Below, piece by piece: positions 1 through 11,741 of a DNA stretch of 64,000 nt; position 1 is the first letter of the stretch, and each line of letters starts with the position of its first letter. This DNA comes from Physcia stellaris (taxonomy: Eukaryota; Ascomycota; Lecanoromycetes; Caliciales; Physciaceae), in contig JABSSW010000008.1 of NCBI GenBank assembly GCA_018902385.1, positions 682,001 to 746,000 of the forward strand. Direction: 5' to 3'. Under the pieces are notes generated by a model that worked only from the letters and a program-made list of their open reading frames with translations, searched no databases and was not told the origin of the DNA. The translations under genes were made by a program, and so were the position numbers.

Positions 1-530
1 AGAGTCTACCCCCTTAATGCTCTCTAGATTCAGCGCTAGACATCTTTGGTGTTCAAGAAGTAATTGAAGCCAGATTCACAAATCTGCTCATCTGTGCGTG
101 GTCACAGCATATAGTAGACCATTGTCGTGGTAGATGGATGGTGGATACAGGTTAAGTGTTTGGCTTCATTGAGTTTGATTGTTATTCTCCACACTGACTC
201 TGATACAATGGAAGGAGGCATTGACTGCTTTTACCGTCGACTTGGGCAGCCATTCATGAAGTTTAAACCAGTGATCGTACTTGGTAGAATGCTTCGAGCT
301 TGTTGGTTGGCCCACGCATGAATAGGGAGTGATTCTTGGCATTCAGCCTTATCAGCGATCTTCGACTGCCTAAACAAACTCTGCGACTTTACGACAACAA
401 GCCTTGTAAGAATACGGCTTTTGAACAAGCTTATTGTACTCGGAAGCACTTAGTCCCCGAATATTCTCCCGATCAGATCGCCTATCCAGACTTTCCAACA
501 TAAACCTCAGTCTTCTCCTCAACCAACACC
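1..530. other. Upstream region of calmodulin
   Basis: No convincing coding sequence on either strand; the short open frames here resemble no family and overlap each other. The pyrimidine-rich stretch just before 531 (CTTTCC, CTCAG, TTCTCCTCAACC) looks like the promoter and 5' leader of calmodulin. Confidence 0.5.
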
Positions 531-1538
<1,008 letters not shown>

Positions 1539-2156
1539 CGGTATCCATGACCCTGCCTTAGTTTGTCGGAAAGACAACCCCCTCCCTTTTGTAGTCCTCT
1601 CTGTTATCTGGCGATCATAATGTTTTCCGGCAATGAGGGATCAGTGAGCAAAGCAGGAAGCACACAGCACGCCAATGCGAGGGACATTAGTCACCTCACG
1701 CATGCATGCAAGCATCTAGGATCTAAATAGCATTTCCGAGCTTTACCATGATATCCACCACAATGACTCGAATCACTTGAGCAGGGGTTCGATATCTGAT
1801 TGCACGTGTTTCTGTTCTTAGACTCCCTGCTATGCGCTGATATATCATTGTCAACATATAGAGCATCCGCGGAATCTCGTCTGAGATATTTGTAATGCTT
1901 CACTTTGTACATGAGGAACTCGATTCTTCCAACAAACAGCGCCGCCACCAGAGGGGTAAAATCCATCCCAAGCCAATTTTCCTACTTCCCCTCGGAAGAT
2001 CCTATACGGGTACAAACGCCAGATGAAAATGCACCGCTGAGACAACCACGCAATGCGACCCCAGACCATTCAAACCCAGACAAGCCGTAAGCCCCAATCA
2101 AGCCTGCTTATCCACCTTCTCAAGAACGACCTCACTCTTCGTTTCCTCCCCCTTCC
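1539..2156. other. Convergent 3' intergenic region, calmodulin/MDL1
   Basis: Probably the 3' UTRs of two converging genes. The minus-strand open frame reaching down to 2098 is the likely true tail of MDL1 (see that entry). Nothing else is recognised. Confidence 0.45.
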
Positions 2157-4481
2157 TCACCTTCGCCCCCTCTTGCTCAACGCCCTCTGCCTCCGCCTCC
2201 TTCCCTTCCTCCACTTCAGCAAGCACTCTATCCCTCTCATCCGGGGGCCCGCTTCCCTCGGTATCAACGCCCAGCTTCCGCCCCTCGCCACCCCCTGTGT
2301 CTCGCCTCCACTCATCTGCCACTCCATGAGTTTCGTAAACGCGCCGTTCGGATTATTCGACAGATCCTTAAACGAGCCCGTCTCCGCAACGGTGCCGTCG
2401 GACGAGAGCACGATGATGCGGTCGGAGCGCTTGATAGTGGACAAGCGGTGCGCGATCGAGATGGTGGTGTTATTGCCCCTCAGCAGCGCGGCCAGGGCGG
2501 AATTGACCAGCGTCTCGGACTCGGCGTCCAGAGCCGAGGTCGCTTCGTCCAGGATCAGGATATCCGGGTTCTTGACGAGGGCTCTGGCGATGGCGATGCG
2601 CTGCTTCTGGCCGCCCGACAGCTGGGTCCCGCGCGCGCCGACGTGCGTGTCCAGTCCGTCGGGGAAGTCGCCCAGGAACTGGCAGTTTGCTTTCCGCGCT
2701 GCGGCGTTGATCTCCGAGCGCGTGGCGTGCGGTTTGCCGTAGGCGATGTTCTCGCCTATGGTTCCTGAGAAGAGCACAGGTTCCTGGGCGACGATGCCGA
2801 TTTTGCGGCGCAGCTGCTTCACGTTCATCGTTGAGATGTCGACGCCGTCGATCTTGATGGCGCCCTTGGTGGGGGAGTAGAAGCGGAGCATGAGTGAGGC
2901 GATGGTGGATTTGCCGCCGCCTGAGGGGCCGACGATGGCGACGTTTGAGCCTTGCGGGATCTCGAAGTCGAGGTTGTTGAAAATGGTTACGGCGGGTCGG
3001 GTGGGGTAGCTGAAGGTGAGCTTCTCGAAGCGGATAGGACCGCGGGCGGAGGTTACCGGAAGGCCGACGGTGGGGGAGATGGTGGGTTTGCGATCTTGGA
3101 GTTCGAAGAGACGGGAGGCGGCGCCGACGCCTTTCATGAGTTCGGAGTAGAATGCTGAGAGGCCAAAAAGGGAGGAGCCGGCGTAGGCGGTGTACATAAG
3201 GAAAGACGTTAGTTCACCAATGCTGATGGCGCCAGATTTGACCATGCCACCGCCGATGTAGAGAATCGCCAGGATGGTCATGTTACCAGCCCAGCCGGTG
3301 GTGCTGAAAAATGTAGCGCTGACAAGTGCTTCTCGTTTGCCCAAGTCGAAGATCCTCTTCGTCTGCTTGCTATATCTTGCGACTTCTTGAATCTCTCCCG
3401 CGAAAGCTTGGCTCGTCCTTACATTTCCTAGCCGTTCTTCTGCGATCTTGGTTAGACTTCCTAGGTTTCTCTGGATTTTTCGGCTTAGGTTCCTGATAGC
3501 TTTGCCGTAGAAAAAGGCTCCTATAGCAACTGGTGGGAACATTAAAGCAAGGACACCCGTCAACTTTAGACTAACGTAAGCCATGAGTCCAAAGCCAGCT
3601 CCTCCACTGACTGCCGACCTTAGACCGTCGGAAAAATTCTGTGTGATGCTTTTGCCAACGATGATTGTGTCTGAGCTCAGTCTCGAGATTAGGTCACCAA
3701 CCCTGTTTGCATCAAAGAACTCCGCATTCTGGATGAAAGTTTTCCGGTATAGCTGCGTTCGTAAGCGAGCCACAATGCGCTCCCCAACGATTCGCAGAAT
3801 GATGATACGGCCATAGTTCGCTGCAGCTCCCAGTGTCAAGACCCCACCGAGAGCAAGATAGAAGGTCGAAAGGTCCAACCCGAATAACTGATCTGTGCCT
3901 TGATCGGACTTAGTCGCAATATCCAGAATCTTCCCAATCGAAAAAGGTATGGACATAGAGATTGAGGACGAGATGAGGAGGAAAACAAACGCTACTCCGA
4001 GCGTCTTCAACTCCGGCCTCGCAATCTTGACCAATCTCCAAACTTCGCCGAAGCCTGCCCACTGGCTTTGCGCTTTCCCGTCTTTCGCCAAACGCGCACT
4101 CAGGTTTACCTGTGCTGCCTGGCTTGCCTTCTCCGATTTCGCAAAGCCTTGCTCATCCTCGGCTAGATCTAGCTCTTCTTCACTATCCCGAAGCTTCACT
4201 CTTTTGTCTGTGGGCTCTTCCTTAGATGACGTCGGCTGTTTAGCCTCAAATCTGATTATTGTAGTGGAGAAGGGGCGCCTTGAAAGTGTGACGGGTGGAT
4301 AATGGGGGAAGAGTCGTGAAGGTAGTAGGCCAGATACGGCGGTCTCGCTTCTTGTGGAGAAGGCAAGGTCATGGCCAACGGGCAGCGCTGAACGCGAATT
4401 CTGTGATGATCGTGGCGGCGGAGCTATTGTGCGGCATAGTGAAGGACCCCTACGCCGAAGTAGCAACAACGAGGGTTGCAT
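2157..4481 (-). CDS. MDL1: Mitochondrial half-type ABC transporter, MDL1/ABCB10-like
   Basis: ABC exporter of the inner mitochondrial membrane; the yeast relative exports peptides made by m-AAA proteolysis. A single exon of 774 codons. The N-terminus is Arg/Ser-rich with almost no acidic residues for about 75 positions, as in a matrix-targeting signal. A six-helix transmembrane domain spans roughly residues 150-450. The nucleotide-binding domain has Walker A GPSGGGKST near 517, signature LSGGQ near 620, Walker B ILILDEATSALD near 640, and the H-loop in SIAHRLSTI. Similarity ends at LMEWQMSGG; the following 48 residues are basic and unlike the family. The neighbouring frame, ending at 2098, instead encodes an acidic Glu-rich tail. 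One extra G in the GGGGG run near 2289-2293 would join it to the body, so the annotated C-terminus is doubtful. Confidence 0.92.
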   Translation of the reverse strand: MQPSLLLLRRRGPSLCRTIAPPPRSSQNSRSALPVGHDLAFSTRSETAVSGLLPSRLFPHYPPVTLSRRPFSTTIIRFEAKQPTSSKEEPTDKRVKLRDSEEELDLAEDEQGFAKSEKASQAAQVNLSARLAKDGKAQSQWAGFGEVWRLVKIARPELKTLGVAFVFLLISSSISMSIPFSIGKILDIATKSDQGTDQLFGLDLSTFYLALGGVLTLGAAANYGRIIILRIVGERIVARLRTQLYRKTFIQNAEFFDANRVGDLISRLSSDTIIVGKSITQNFSDGLRSAVSGGAGFGLMAYVSLKLTGVLALMFPPVAIGAFFYGKAIRNLSRKIQRNLGSLTKIAEERLGNVRTSQAFAGEIQEVARYSKQTKRIFDLGKREALVSATFFSTTGWAGNMTILAILYIGGGMVKSGAISIGELTSFLMYTAYAGSSLFGLSAFYSELMKGVGAASRLFELQDRKPTISPTVGLPVTSARGPIRFEKLTFSYPTRPAVTIFNNLDFEIPQGSNVAIVGPSGGGKSTIASLMLRFYSPTKGAIKIDGVDISTMNVKQLRRKIGIVAQEPVLFSGTIGENIAYGKPHATRSEINAAARKANCQFLGDFPDGLDTHVGARGTQLSGGQKQRIAIARALVKNPDILILDEATSALDAESETLVNSALAALLRGNNTTISIAHRLSTIKRSDRIIVLSSDGTVAETGSFKDLSNNPNGAFTKLMEWQMSGGETQGVARGGSWALIPREAGPRMRGIECLLKWRKGRRRRQRALSKRGRR

Positions 4482-5440
4482 GGCGTACCTAGCCGGGTGA
4501 CGGGCATGTGGTCTTGATTTCGGAGCTCATGACGATTTTTGGTCTCTCGGTTCCATTGTCGATGTCTGTACTCGAATGATCATCGAACTTTTACGAATTG
4601 CTGAAGCCAAAGGTTTGATGGCAAGGCGGAATAGCGTCCGCTGGAAAGCGGACACTAGGGTGTCATCAGGGGTGAACCGCATCTACGAGATCCCGCTAAA
4701 AGAAGTAGAGTAGCTCAAGATTCCGTAGATGAAAACTCTCACATAACATTGGCGACTTGCTCGAGTTGAGGGAGCAATGATGAGTATAATTTAGCCGTCT
4801 TTCATCGATACTTGATATTGTCTTTCCATTCTTCATGGCATTGCCATCTTGGGCTAATTAAACATGTCTCTAAAGTGAACTCATTATTTTCTTCTTTTTT
4901 TCTCTTTTTTTTCTCTTTTCTTCTTCCTCTTCTCTCTCACCTGATGCTTCTATTACGTAGCTAGATTGGTCTAATGATGGCTCCTGGCCCGTCCCGTACT
5001 ACGAATTTCCACGGTCTGTCAATTCCTCCTCGAACGCGGCAGATATCTTGTACGCGCCTGCCGTCAAGCATCGTTATACGCGAGAAAAGTATGTAAGATG
5101 CAATGTTTTCGGCATCTCCCAACTCAGTGACCGACCATGTCCGGACCAATGATGGCGAAACATCTCACGTGGCTTGAAGCCACACTGAATAGCGTCCGGA
5201 TATCGTGTGGGGTTCTTCGACCTTCTGTGGGGAGCCAACCAGACTGGTTTGTCTCCGTGTATAGCTGCATGAATAGGTCAAGAACCACATGATCATGTTC
5301 GTCGAGACGGGATCGATGGCAAAAGCAGAAAGAAGCGGGAGCGGATGATAAAAGGAGGAGCTGCCCTCACAAACATCTCCCTTTCCAGCGATCATCTCCT
5401 AGTAACAGCTACAAAGTCCTTGAATTGGGGTTCTGGCAAC
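4482..5440. other. Divergent intergenic region with a polypyrimidine tract
   Basis: Shared upstream region of MDL1 (-) and the SnoaL-like gene (+). It contains a long T/C-rich tract at about 4888-4940 (TTTCTTC, TTTTTTTCTC repeats), typical of fungal promoters or leaders. No open frame with family resemblance. Confidence 0.5.
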
Positions 5441-5987
5441 ATGTCTCGTTCTTTCGATAGAATGTGTGATCTTCCAACCGTGGTCGACGACCCCAAAGTT
5501 CGGGAATTTATGGAGCACTATTATGCAATCTCCAATGATGGTTCTGACCCCGAAGGCTTCGCCGATATCTTCACAAAAGATGGTGAATATTCAATAAACG
5601 ACAAGATTTCCACGGGTCGAGACGCCATGTACACTGCGGCGGCCCTCTTTCCCAATAACGATCATTGAAAGTTGTTAACGAATATAGAGATCATCGGCCT
5701 CCGTAAAGCCATGTTCGCGCACATCCCCGATCGTGATCACTATCCCTATCAGATCTATACCCATGGTCACGACCAGATGCAATTAATGGCTAGGGGATAC
5801 GTGAAGCATAAGCATCACTACGGTCATGAGGCAGAACAGGACTGGGCTGCATGGTATGAACTTGTGAAAGAAGACGAGCAAATCAAAATGAAGAAATGCC
5901 ATATCATCGTGGTGATTTCAATCTGGAACCTAGCTGCAACAAAACCTTATGCTGACATATGTGTACCAGGACTCTGCTCAACATTAG
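5441..5987 (+). CDS. SnoaL/NTF2-like small protein
   Basis: A small alpha+beta-barrel protein of the SnoaL-like fold; such proteins act as isomerases, cyclases or dehydratases, or have no known reaction. Key stretches are VREFMEHYYAISND (helix 1), GFADIFTKDGEY, then GLRKAMFAHIPDRDHYPY and EEQ-like EAEQDWAAWYELVKED. The 3' end is clear: exon GTG|GTGATT, branch GCTGAC, acceptor TACCAG, then a last exon reading DSAQH and TAG at 5985-5987. The first intron is less clear. A GT-AG model (5616-5687, donor GTCGAG) closes in frame to 138 residues, but loses a Gly-Arg pair expected in the family, and reading on without an intron meets a stop at once. Exons in this model: 5441-5615, 5688-5911, 5970-5987. 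The exact substrate is unknown. Confidence 0.6.
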
Positions 5988-6502
5988 TGGGTTTAAACAT
6001 AGAGAACCAAATCGCCGATGTTCCTATAAAATTGCGGATGCCGGAGTCTTTTCGTAGCTAAGGTAGAGCATAGGTAGCTCGCTGTCATGATGGTTTGGTG
6101 GACCGTGTTTGCATCAGTTGGGAATTGTCATCAATGTCAGTAGAGCTATAGAGCCAAGATTATATCCTCTATGCAATAACCCACTTGAAGGATGATCCAA
6201 TCAACGACTCTGATGGTTATTGATGTATTTTCAATCGTGGTTAATAAGCTGTATCTTGTTCGCGGCATTCGCCGATGAGGCTGCCAAGGAATTAGGTGAG
6301 CTTGGGCCAGAACGAGCAAGCACTCGTGGAAAGGACACTGTGTAGATAAACCATCTTCGCGCAACATGAATACAACAGCTCACTGTCGCTCCTTTTCTTG
6401 TACAATCCGCATGGCCGCATCATTATCATAAGATGCCAATGACAGTCAAATCTCTAGGGCTGACTGAGCTACCGGCGGAGGCCTGAACGCCCCTAGGCAG
6501 AT
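5988..6502. other. Intergenic region upstream of TLG2
   Basis: Tandem genes on the same strand flank this stretch. It should contain the SnoaL gene 3' UTR and the TLG2 promoter. No coding or structured RNA signal recognised. Confidence 0.45.
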
Positions 6503-7717
6503 ATGTGGAGAGACAGAACCAACCTGTAAACAGACCCCCCGAGATGAGGAATACGTGACTAACATCACACGCCAGCTACATATCATACCGCCAATCCTAC
6601 GCCCATCATCCCGCCAAAAAAAGGAGATACGTCGGACCTTCCGCCAATGGCTTTGCAAACCAGGGATCGGAATCCGAGGAGCGCCGCGGGCTCATGTCCG
6701 CCGGAGCCTACGATGACGATGGAGATGCGGTTATCGAGATGGACCTGCTCCCGCCGCGGTGGACGGATATCCAGGATGAGGTTACCGAACTATTGGAGGG
6801 GATCGCGAAGAAGTCCGCCAACCTCGACAAGCTGCACCAAAAGCATGTGCTGCCTGGATTCGATGACGAAGATGTGAAGAAGCGGGAGGAGGACGAGATT
6901 GAGCGATTGACTCAAGAGATCACGCGGGGCTTCCATAATTGTCAGAAGGCCATCCAGAGAATCGAGATGATGGTGCGCGACGCGAAGAGGCAGGGCGGGG
7001 TGAGTAAAGGCGACGAGACAATGGCCAAGAACATCCAGATCTCGCTGGCGAGCAGGGTGCAAGATGTCAGCGCTGGGTTCAGGAAGCGGCAAAGCAATTA
7101 CATGAAGAGTTCGAGGACCCCTCCCCATGACTGGACATTGTGGACATTTGCTGACTTTCCCTAGAGCTACGTACACTCGGCGGTCTCACTACGCCCATCG
7201 ACCGGATGTCCACTCCCGTGCAAAACCCCTACAACGATCCTTCCATGATGGAGTCCGAAGCGGACAAATCATTTTCCCAATCCACTCTACAGCAGACTTC
7301 GATGAAACACCTCCGCAGCAACGATGTGGCCATTGCACAAAGAGAAAGAGAGATCAATGATATCGCCAAGGGCATCATTGAGCTAGCCGACATATTCAAA
7401 GATCTGCAAGCGATGGTCATCGATCAAGGGACGATGCTCGACCGCATAGATTACAACGTCGAAAAGATGGCCGTGGACGTCAAAGGAGCGGAAAAGGAGC
7501 TCGTCGTGGTATGTTCAATTACTATCTCAATACCATATTCCCCAATTCTGATATAGGAGAATAGGCTACAGGCTACCAAAAAAAATACACCAAGCGCAAA
7601 ATCATATTCCTGCTTCTACTCATCGTGCTCGGCATGATCATCCTCCTCGCCGTAAAGCCCAAGCGGCATCGACCCCCGATACACCACCAACATCTAATCC
7701 GCCAGCTGCGCCGATAG
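6503..7717 (+). CDS. TLG2: t-SNARE of the trans-Golgi network/endosome, TLG2/syntaxin-16
   Basis: Qa-SNARE for fusion of endosome-derived vesicles with the late Golgi. Exons: 6503-6525, 6576-7108, 7165-7508, 7565-7717. The first exon encodes MWRDRTNL, the hallmark start of the family; the next reads YISYRQSYAHHP. The Habc region occupies roughly residues 75-190. The SNARE helix starts near NDVAIAQREREINDIAKGI, has the central Gln in VIDQGTMLDRIDYN, and is followed by KYTKRKIIFLLLLIV, a single C-terminal membrane anchor. After the anchor the frame stops at 7717 with a short basic tail. The adjacent frame runs open to 7839 and encodes a Pro- and acid-rich tail; one extra C in the CCCCC run near 7674-7678 would connect it, so the C-terminus is uncertain. 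Intron 2 uses a weak donor, GTTCGA. Confidence 0.9.
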
Positions 7718-7839
7718 AAGAGGGAGCCGTCGCGAGACCACTGGAAGCAGACGAACCGGATGGGTCGCACCTCGAGGGTCTGGGCGCGGAAGAAGACGGA
7801 GCACCTTTTCGGATTTTGAGACGAGGTGGGGGCGTATAG

Positions 7840-9362
7840 GATTTGTTGTAGCGAAAATGATACCCATTTGCTTTCACTCCACATTCCCCTCCCCAGAAAA
7901 AGTGCACACCGATACATGATCTGGACGGACTGACGAGATCGGCCATAACATCTACCATCTAAGGGGGTTGAAACGTGAAGACTTTGTAGATATGCTAATA
8001 CATCTCCTCGACTCTGGACGTCGTTCTATCGTCGACGGGACCCCTTATCTCCTCGGGAATCCCAATCGAGGTTTCCCAAACGATTGCGTCGAAAGCAGTA
8101 CGCATTCCACCCAAGCACCACGCCCACAAACTCCAAGCCCCCCTCCTCCAAAACACCAACAGCCCCCCTCCCCCACTCAAGACCTCCCTAACACCGCCCT
8201 CGAAAGGCAGTAGATTTCCACGCAGTATCGATCTAGGTACCTCATAACCTTACCTTACCTCTCTTACCAAACCGTAGCTTACTCAGACTCCTCACCCACA
8301 CCCACCCCATTTCCAGTACCCTCACTGCCTACCTGATTAACTAATATAACAAAGAGAGAGAGAGAGATGTTGAAAACATGATGAGAGAGGGTATACCACT
8401 TGTTACAGACACGGAGATAGAGACATGAGCTGCGGTTTGTGGTGTCGGGATGATTGGGAAGTAAAAGGTGGGGTTTTGCGGGAAATCGACATGAAATGAG
8501 TTGTGTTTGGGAATGATGGGTCGAGAACAACATATTAGACGAAGGAAGGTGCATTTCGATAGCCCCAGATGCGACAAAGAGAGTTGAAAACTTAACTGCA
8601 CAATGGCCCTGGTTTGGAGGGAAGGAAGAGAGGGAAGGGAGAGCGAGTATGTGATGCGCTATACCAATGCATTCCACAACTTACAGAAGCAAGGAATCGA
8701 TTCGAAAAGAGGCGAAGGAAACAAAAATACGAAGAAGCTATCTATGAATGAGACGTCTTTCGGAACGATGAACAGAGGTTAAGGAATCCAATGCATTTCT
8801 ATCAAACAAAAGGTATGATTCAAATCCCCATAAGTGAAGTTGAAGCTCCACATCTCGCTCGGTCAGAGTCTTATTGGTCATCTTCTAAGATGTATGTAGA
8901 GTATATATCCATTCGATCTACATCGCCAATTAAAGTCCTCAACCAAAAGCAAGAAGAAAGAGAAAACCAACTGCTCTGTCTGTCGATAGAAAGCCGCAAA
9001 AACGCTGGTGTCCAGCTGGCGGGCGACCTCCTGTGTATATATACGCCAAAGATGTTCTCTAGCAACGCTCGCTCCGTTGTAACGCACACGCTCCAATATA
9101 GTAAGATACCACCCCAATCGTACATTCGTCTCTAGAAAGATGAAGAGAGAAAAAAGGGCGGAGGCTGCAATGTCCCTGCACTGAGTAGCCTGGGTGTTGT
9201 GTTGATGTTCGATGGCTTGCTGAATTTCGAGCTGTTCTGTATTCCGAAGATCGAGGTTTGGTGGCCATCTCCATATTCTTCTCCCGGCTCTCCGTCTCTC
9301 CTTCAGGGCGCCTCTGCACGCATAATGTTTTCTTTCCAACCTCTGCATAATCCCAATCACTT
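7840..9362. other. Convergent intergenic region, TLG2/gluconolactonase-like
   Basis: About 1.5 kb with no recognisable gene. It contains C-rich low-complexity sequence around 8110-8190 and a short (GA)n microsatellite at about 8352-8366. Open frames on both strands are low-complexity and overlap one another. Confidence 0.45.
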
Positions 9363-10685
9363 TCAGACACCCAACAACGCTCCTCTCGTCTCATCTCCCA
9401 GCTTGACTCGAAACAGCTTATGCTCAGCAAAAGCCCATATCTCGCCATTGCGCCCGAAGCAGAAATTCGCACACCCGCCCTCGATCTGGATCTTGCCAAT
9501 CAACATGCCCCCGCTATTCCAAACATTGATCCCATCACCGCAGGCGGAATATACGTTTCCAAAAACATCGCACTTGATGCCGTCCGGCACTCCGGTATCC
9601 GCGTAAGCAAAGACCCGGCGGTTCGTGAGGTACGGATTGTCGTTTTCCCAGAAGATGCTGTACGCATAGATTGTTGCGGCGCGGCGCGGGTCCTTTGTGC
9701 CGTCTCCGTGGATCATGTCCGTGTCTGTGAGGTAGAGGAGGTCTTCGCCCGGAGAGAAGCACAAGCCGTTTGGACGGCCGAAACCATCTGCTACGACACG
9801 AATGTCGCCAGTTGCAGGGTCAAAGCGGTAGACGAATTGCGGTAGCTGCGGCTTAGGACGAAACCCTTGTTCGTAGCCGTAGACTGGGTCCGTGAACCAG
9901 ATGGAGCCGTCGGAATGCACGACGACATCGTTAGGAGAGTTAAACGGGCGCGAATGGTAGTTGTTGAGAAGGGTGGTTGTTTTGTGCGGTCGTTTAGCCT
10001 CCATGTATATCAGGCCTGACGGTTCTCGTAGGGAGCCCTGAGCGCAGAGAATGATGCCGTCTTTGTAGTTGGTCCCTCCATTAGCCATGAAATTGCGCTC
10101 GGGGCAGCGAACCTTGTCACGGGTGAAGTCGGTAGGTGAAAAGAACTCGATTTTGGTCACAACGATGGTCTTATGACGGGTTGTGATCGCATCTGGAGAA
10201 GGGTCCTCCAATTGGTTCGACGTTACGAAGAGGGTGTTCGTCGGCGGATGGAATACACCAGCCTCGTGGAAGTAAGGGGCGCGGCTATCATTGATTAGAA
10301 GTTGGAGAGTCGGTGAAGGTCCGAGTAAGGAAAGGAAGGAGTCGTGGTAAATCAGAAAAGGGCGCGGCTGAGGAGCAGAAGGAGATATTAGATCTTGCTG
10401 CCATAGAGCTTCTGATCTTTGGTTGATGCGCTGGAGCTTTTGAGAACTGGTAGCCCATTGTTGTCGCGAATTGGAGATTGTAGGAGATGGCGGTTGGGAG
10501 GACTTGTTGGACGATGAAGGCCGACCACTGTTCCGTTTGCCATCTCTTTCTAAAGAGGAAGAATCGCTGAAGCTGACTTTGTGACTTGCGCCTGGTGATG
10601 AAGATTTCAGTCCATTGCCATCGGATGTTTTGGGACGTAGCCAAAAGTGAGAGGAGTGAGAGCTCGACATGGCAACGTCCTCCAA
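9363..10685 (-). CDS. SMP-30/gluconolactonase-like (lactonohydrolase) beta-propeller
   Basis: Six-bladed beta-propeller of the SMP-30/gluconolactonase/LRE-like family, which hydrolyses sugar or other lactones using a single divalent metal. Visible features include YFHEAGVFHPPTNTLFVTS with the family's metal-binding Glu, FNSPNDVVVHSDGSIWFTDP (the Asn-Asp blade with the metal-binding Asn), GFGRPNGLCFSPGEDLLYLTDT with another Asn, and the C-terminal GVPDGIKCDVFGNVYSACGDG with the catalytic-type Asp. Length is 440 residues from the first Met. The first roughly 90 residues are Ser-rich low complexity and unlike the family, so the true start may be further in or on an undetected upstream exon. No obvious signal peptide, so cytosolic location is possible. 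Confidence 0.85.
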   Translation of the reverse strand: MEDVAMSSSHSSHFWLRPKTSDGNGLKSSSPGASHKVSFSDSSSLERDGKRNSGRPSSSNKSSQPPSPTISNSRQQWATSSQKLQRINQRSEALWQQDLISPSAPQPRPFLIYHDSFLSLLGPSPTLQLLINDSRAPYFHEAGVFHPPTNTLFVTSNQLEDPSPDAITTRHKTIVVTKIEFFSPTDFTRDKVRCPERNFMANGGTNYKDGIILCAQGSLREPSGLIYMEAKRPHKTTTLLNNYHSRPFNSPNDVVVHSDGSIWFTDPVYGYEQGFRPKPQLPQFVYRFDPATGDIRVVADGFGRPNGLCFSPGEDLLYLTDTDMIHGDGTKDPRRAATIYAYSIFWENDNPYLTNRRVFAYADTGVPDGIKCDVFGNVYSACGDGINVWNSGGMLIGKIQIEGGCANFCFGRNGEIWAFAEHKLFRVKLGDETRGALLGV

Positions 10686-11741
10686 AAGCGGGGTTCAGAC
10701 AACGGGTGATAGGGCATGGATCAACTGGGATGTGAAGCAGAGAGCGATCGAAGGGGATTTGCGACTCTACGCAGACGGGTTGCGGCCGAGGTGAATGAGC
10801 ATTGAGTACGACAAGAGAATTCCGATAAAGGGAAACAATTCGCTCACCTTGTCTGCTGTTTGCACGCCGCTCTGAGCTGCCCGTCCGATGACGCCAATGG
10901 CTGGCCAAGCCGCTCCCCCAGCTTTCAAGGCTAGGAGACTTCATCGTGAGAATCTGCATGCTCATTGGCCCTTGTCTCTGCTGGAAATTGGCCCGATTGC
11001 GCCTTAGTGGTAAACCAACAATTACGAGTTAGATGCCATCCTGGAGCCTCGTGGCATTCAACCTATCCGTCTGTGCAGACTGCGGACTGCGGACTGCAGT
11101 CGCACGCGGGACACATGGACACCATATATATATCCCCCGTGTCTGATGTCTGTGCCGAGAGCGCTCCACCATCATTGCGCACAGCCAGCAATCCATCGAA
11201 GATCTCTGATTCCAGGCACCATCCTTGCTGCTAATCGCAGCGCCAAAGGAGCGAGTACCCCTGTACAACGTACAAGGTGCTAGGTAGACCAAGTACGTAG
11301 GAAGATCCTCGAGGTTTGAAGGCCGTTTACGAACGCTGCGGCGTAGCTGCCGCACCAATTATGGCGTGCAAATGACGAACGCCTGGGGCTGACCCGGATG
11401 ATCTTCCAATTGATCGTCAACGGAAGCAGCCGCCAATCCTGGCTGCTCTGACAGTTTGAATCCCCTGAAACCAAATGCCAAACACACAGCTGACACTCCC
11501 CACAAGCGTGGGACTTTGGATCCGCCTCGGATGGCCTGGTCCAAGACACGGATTCCGATCAAAAATAGCGATTGTGTCAACTCCGTCCGGTGTTGTGGAC
11601 AGACATCCAGCTTTTCCAATGGTCGCGAATGCTCCTCAGTGTGCTGAACAATGCATAGTCTCGTCATGTCATGTACAGTGATCATGCATGGGCTTTATTG
11701 AGTAGCGGTCCGGTGCCTGCGTTAGCAACATCCCAAAACAC
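10686..11741. other. Intergenic region, gluconolactonase-like/AFG1
   Basis: About 1 kb without a recognisable gene. It includes a small run of repeated GACTGCG units around 11078-11100 and should contain the gluconolactonase-like promoter and the AFG1 3' UTR. Confidence 0.45.
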
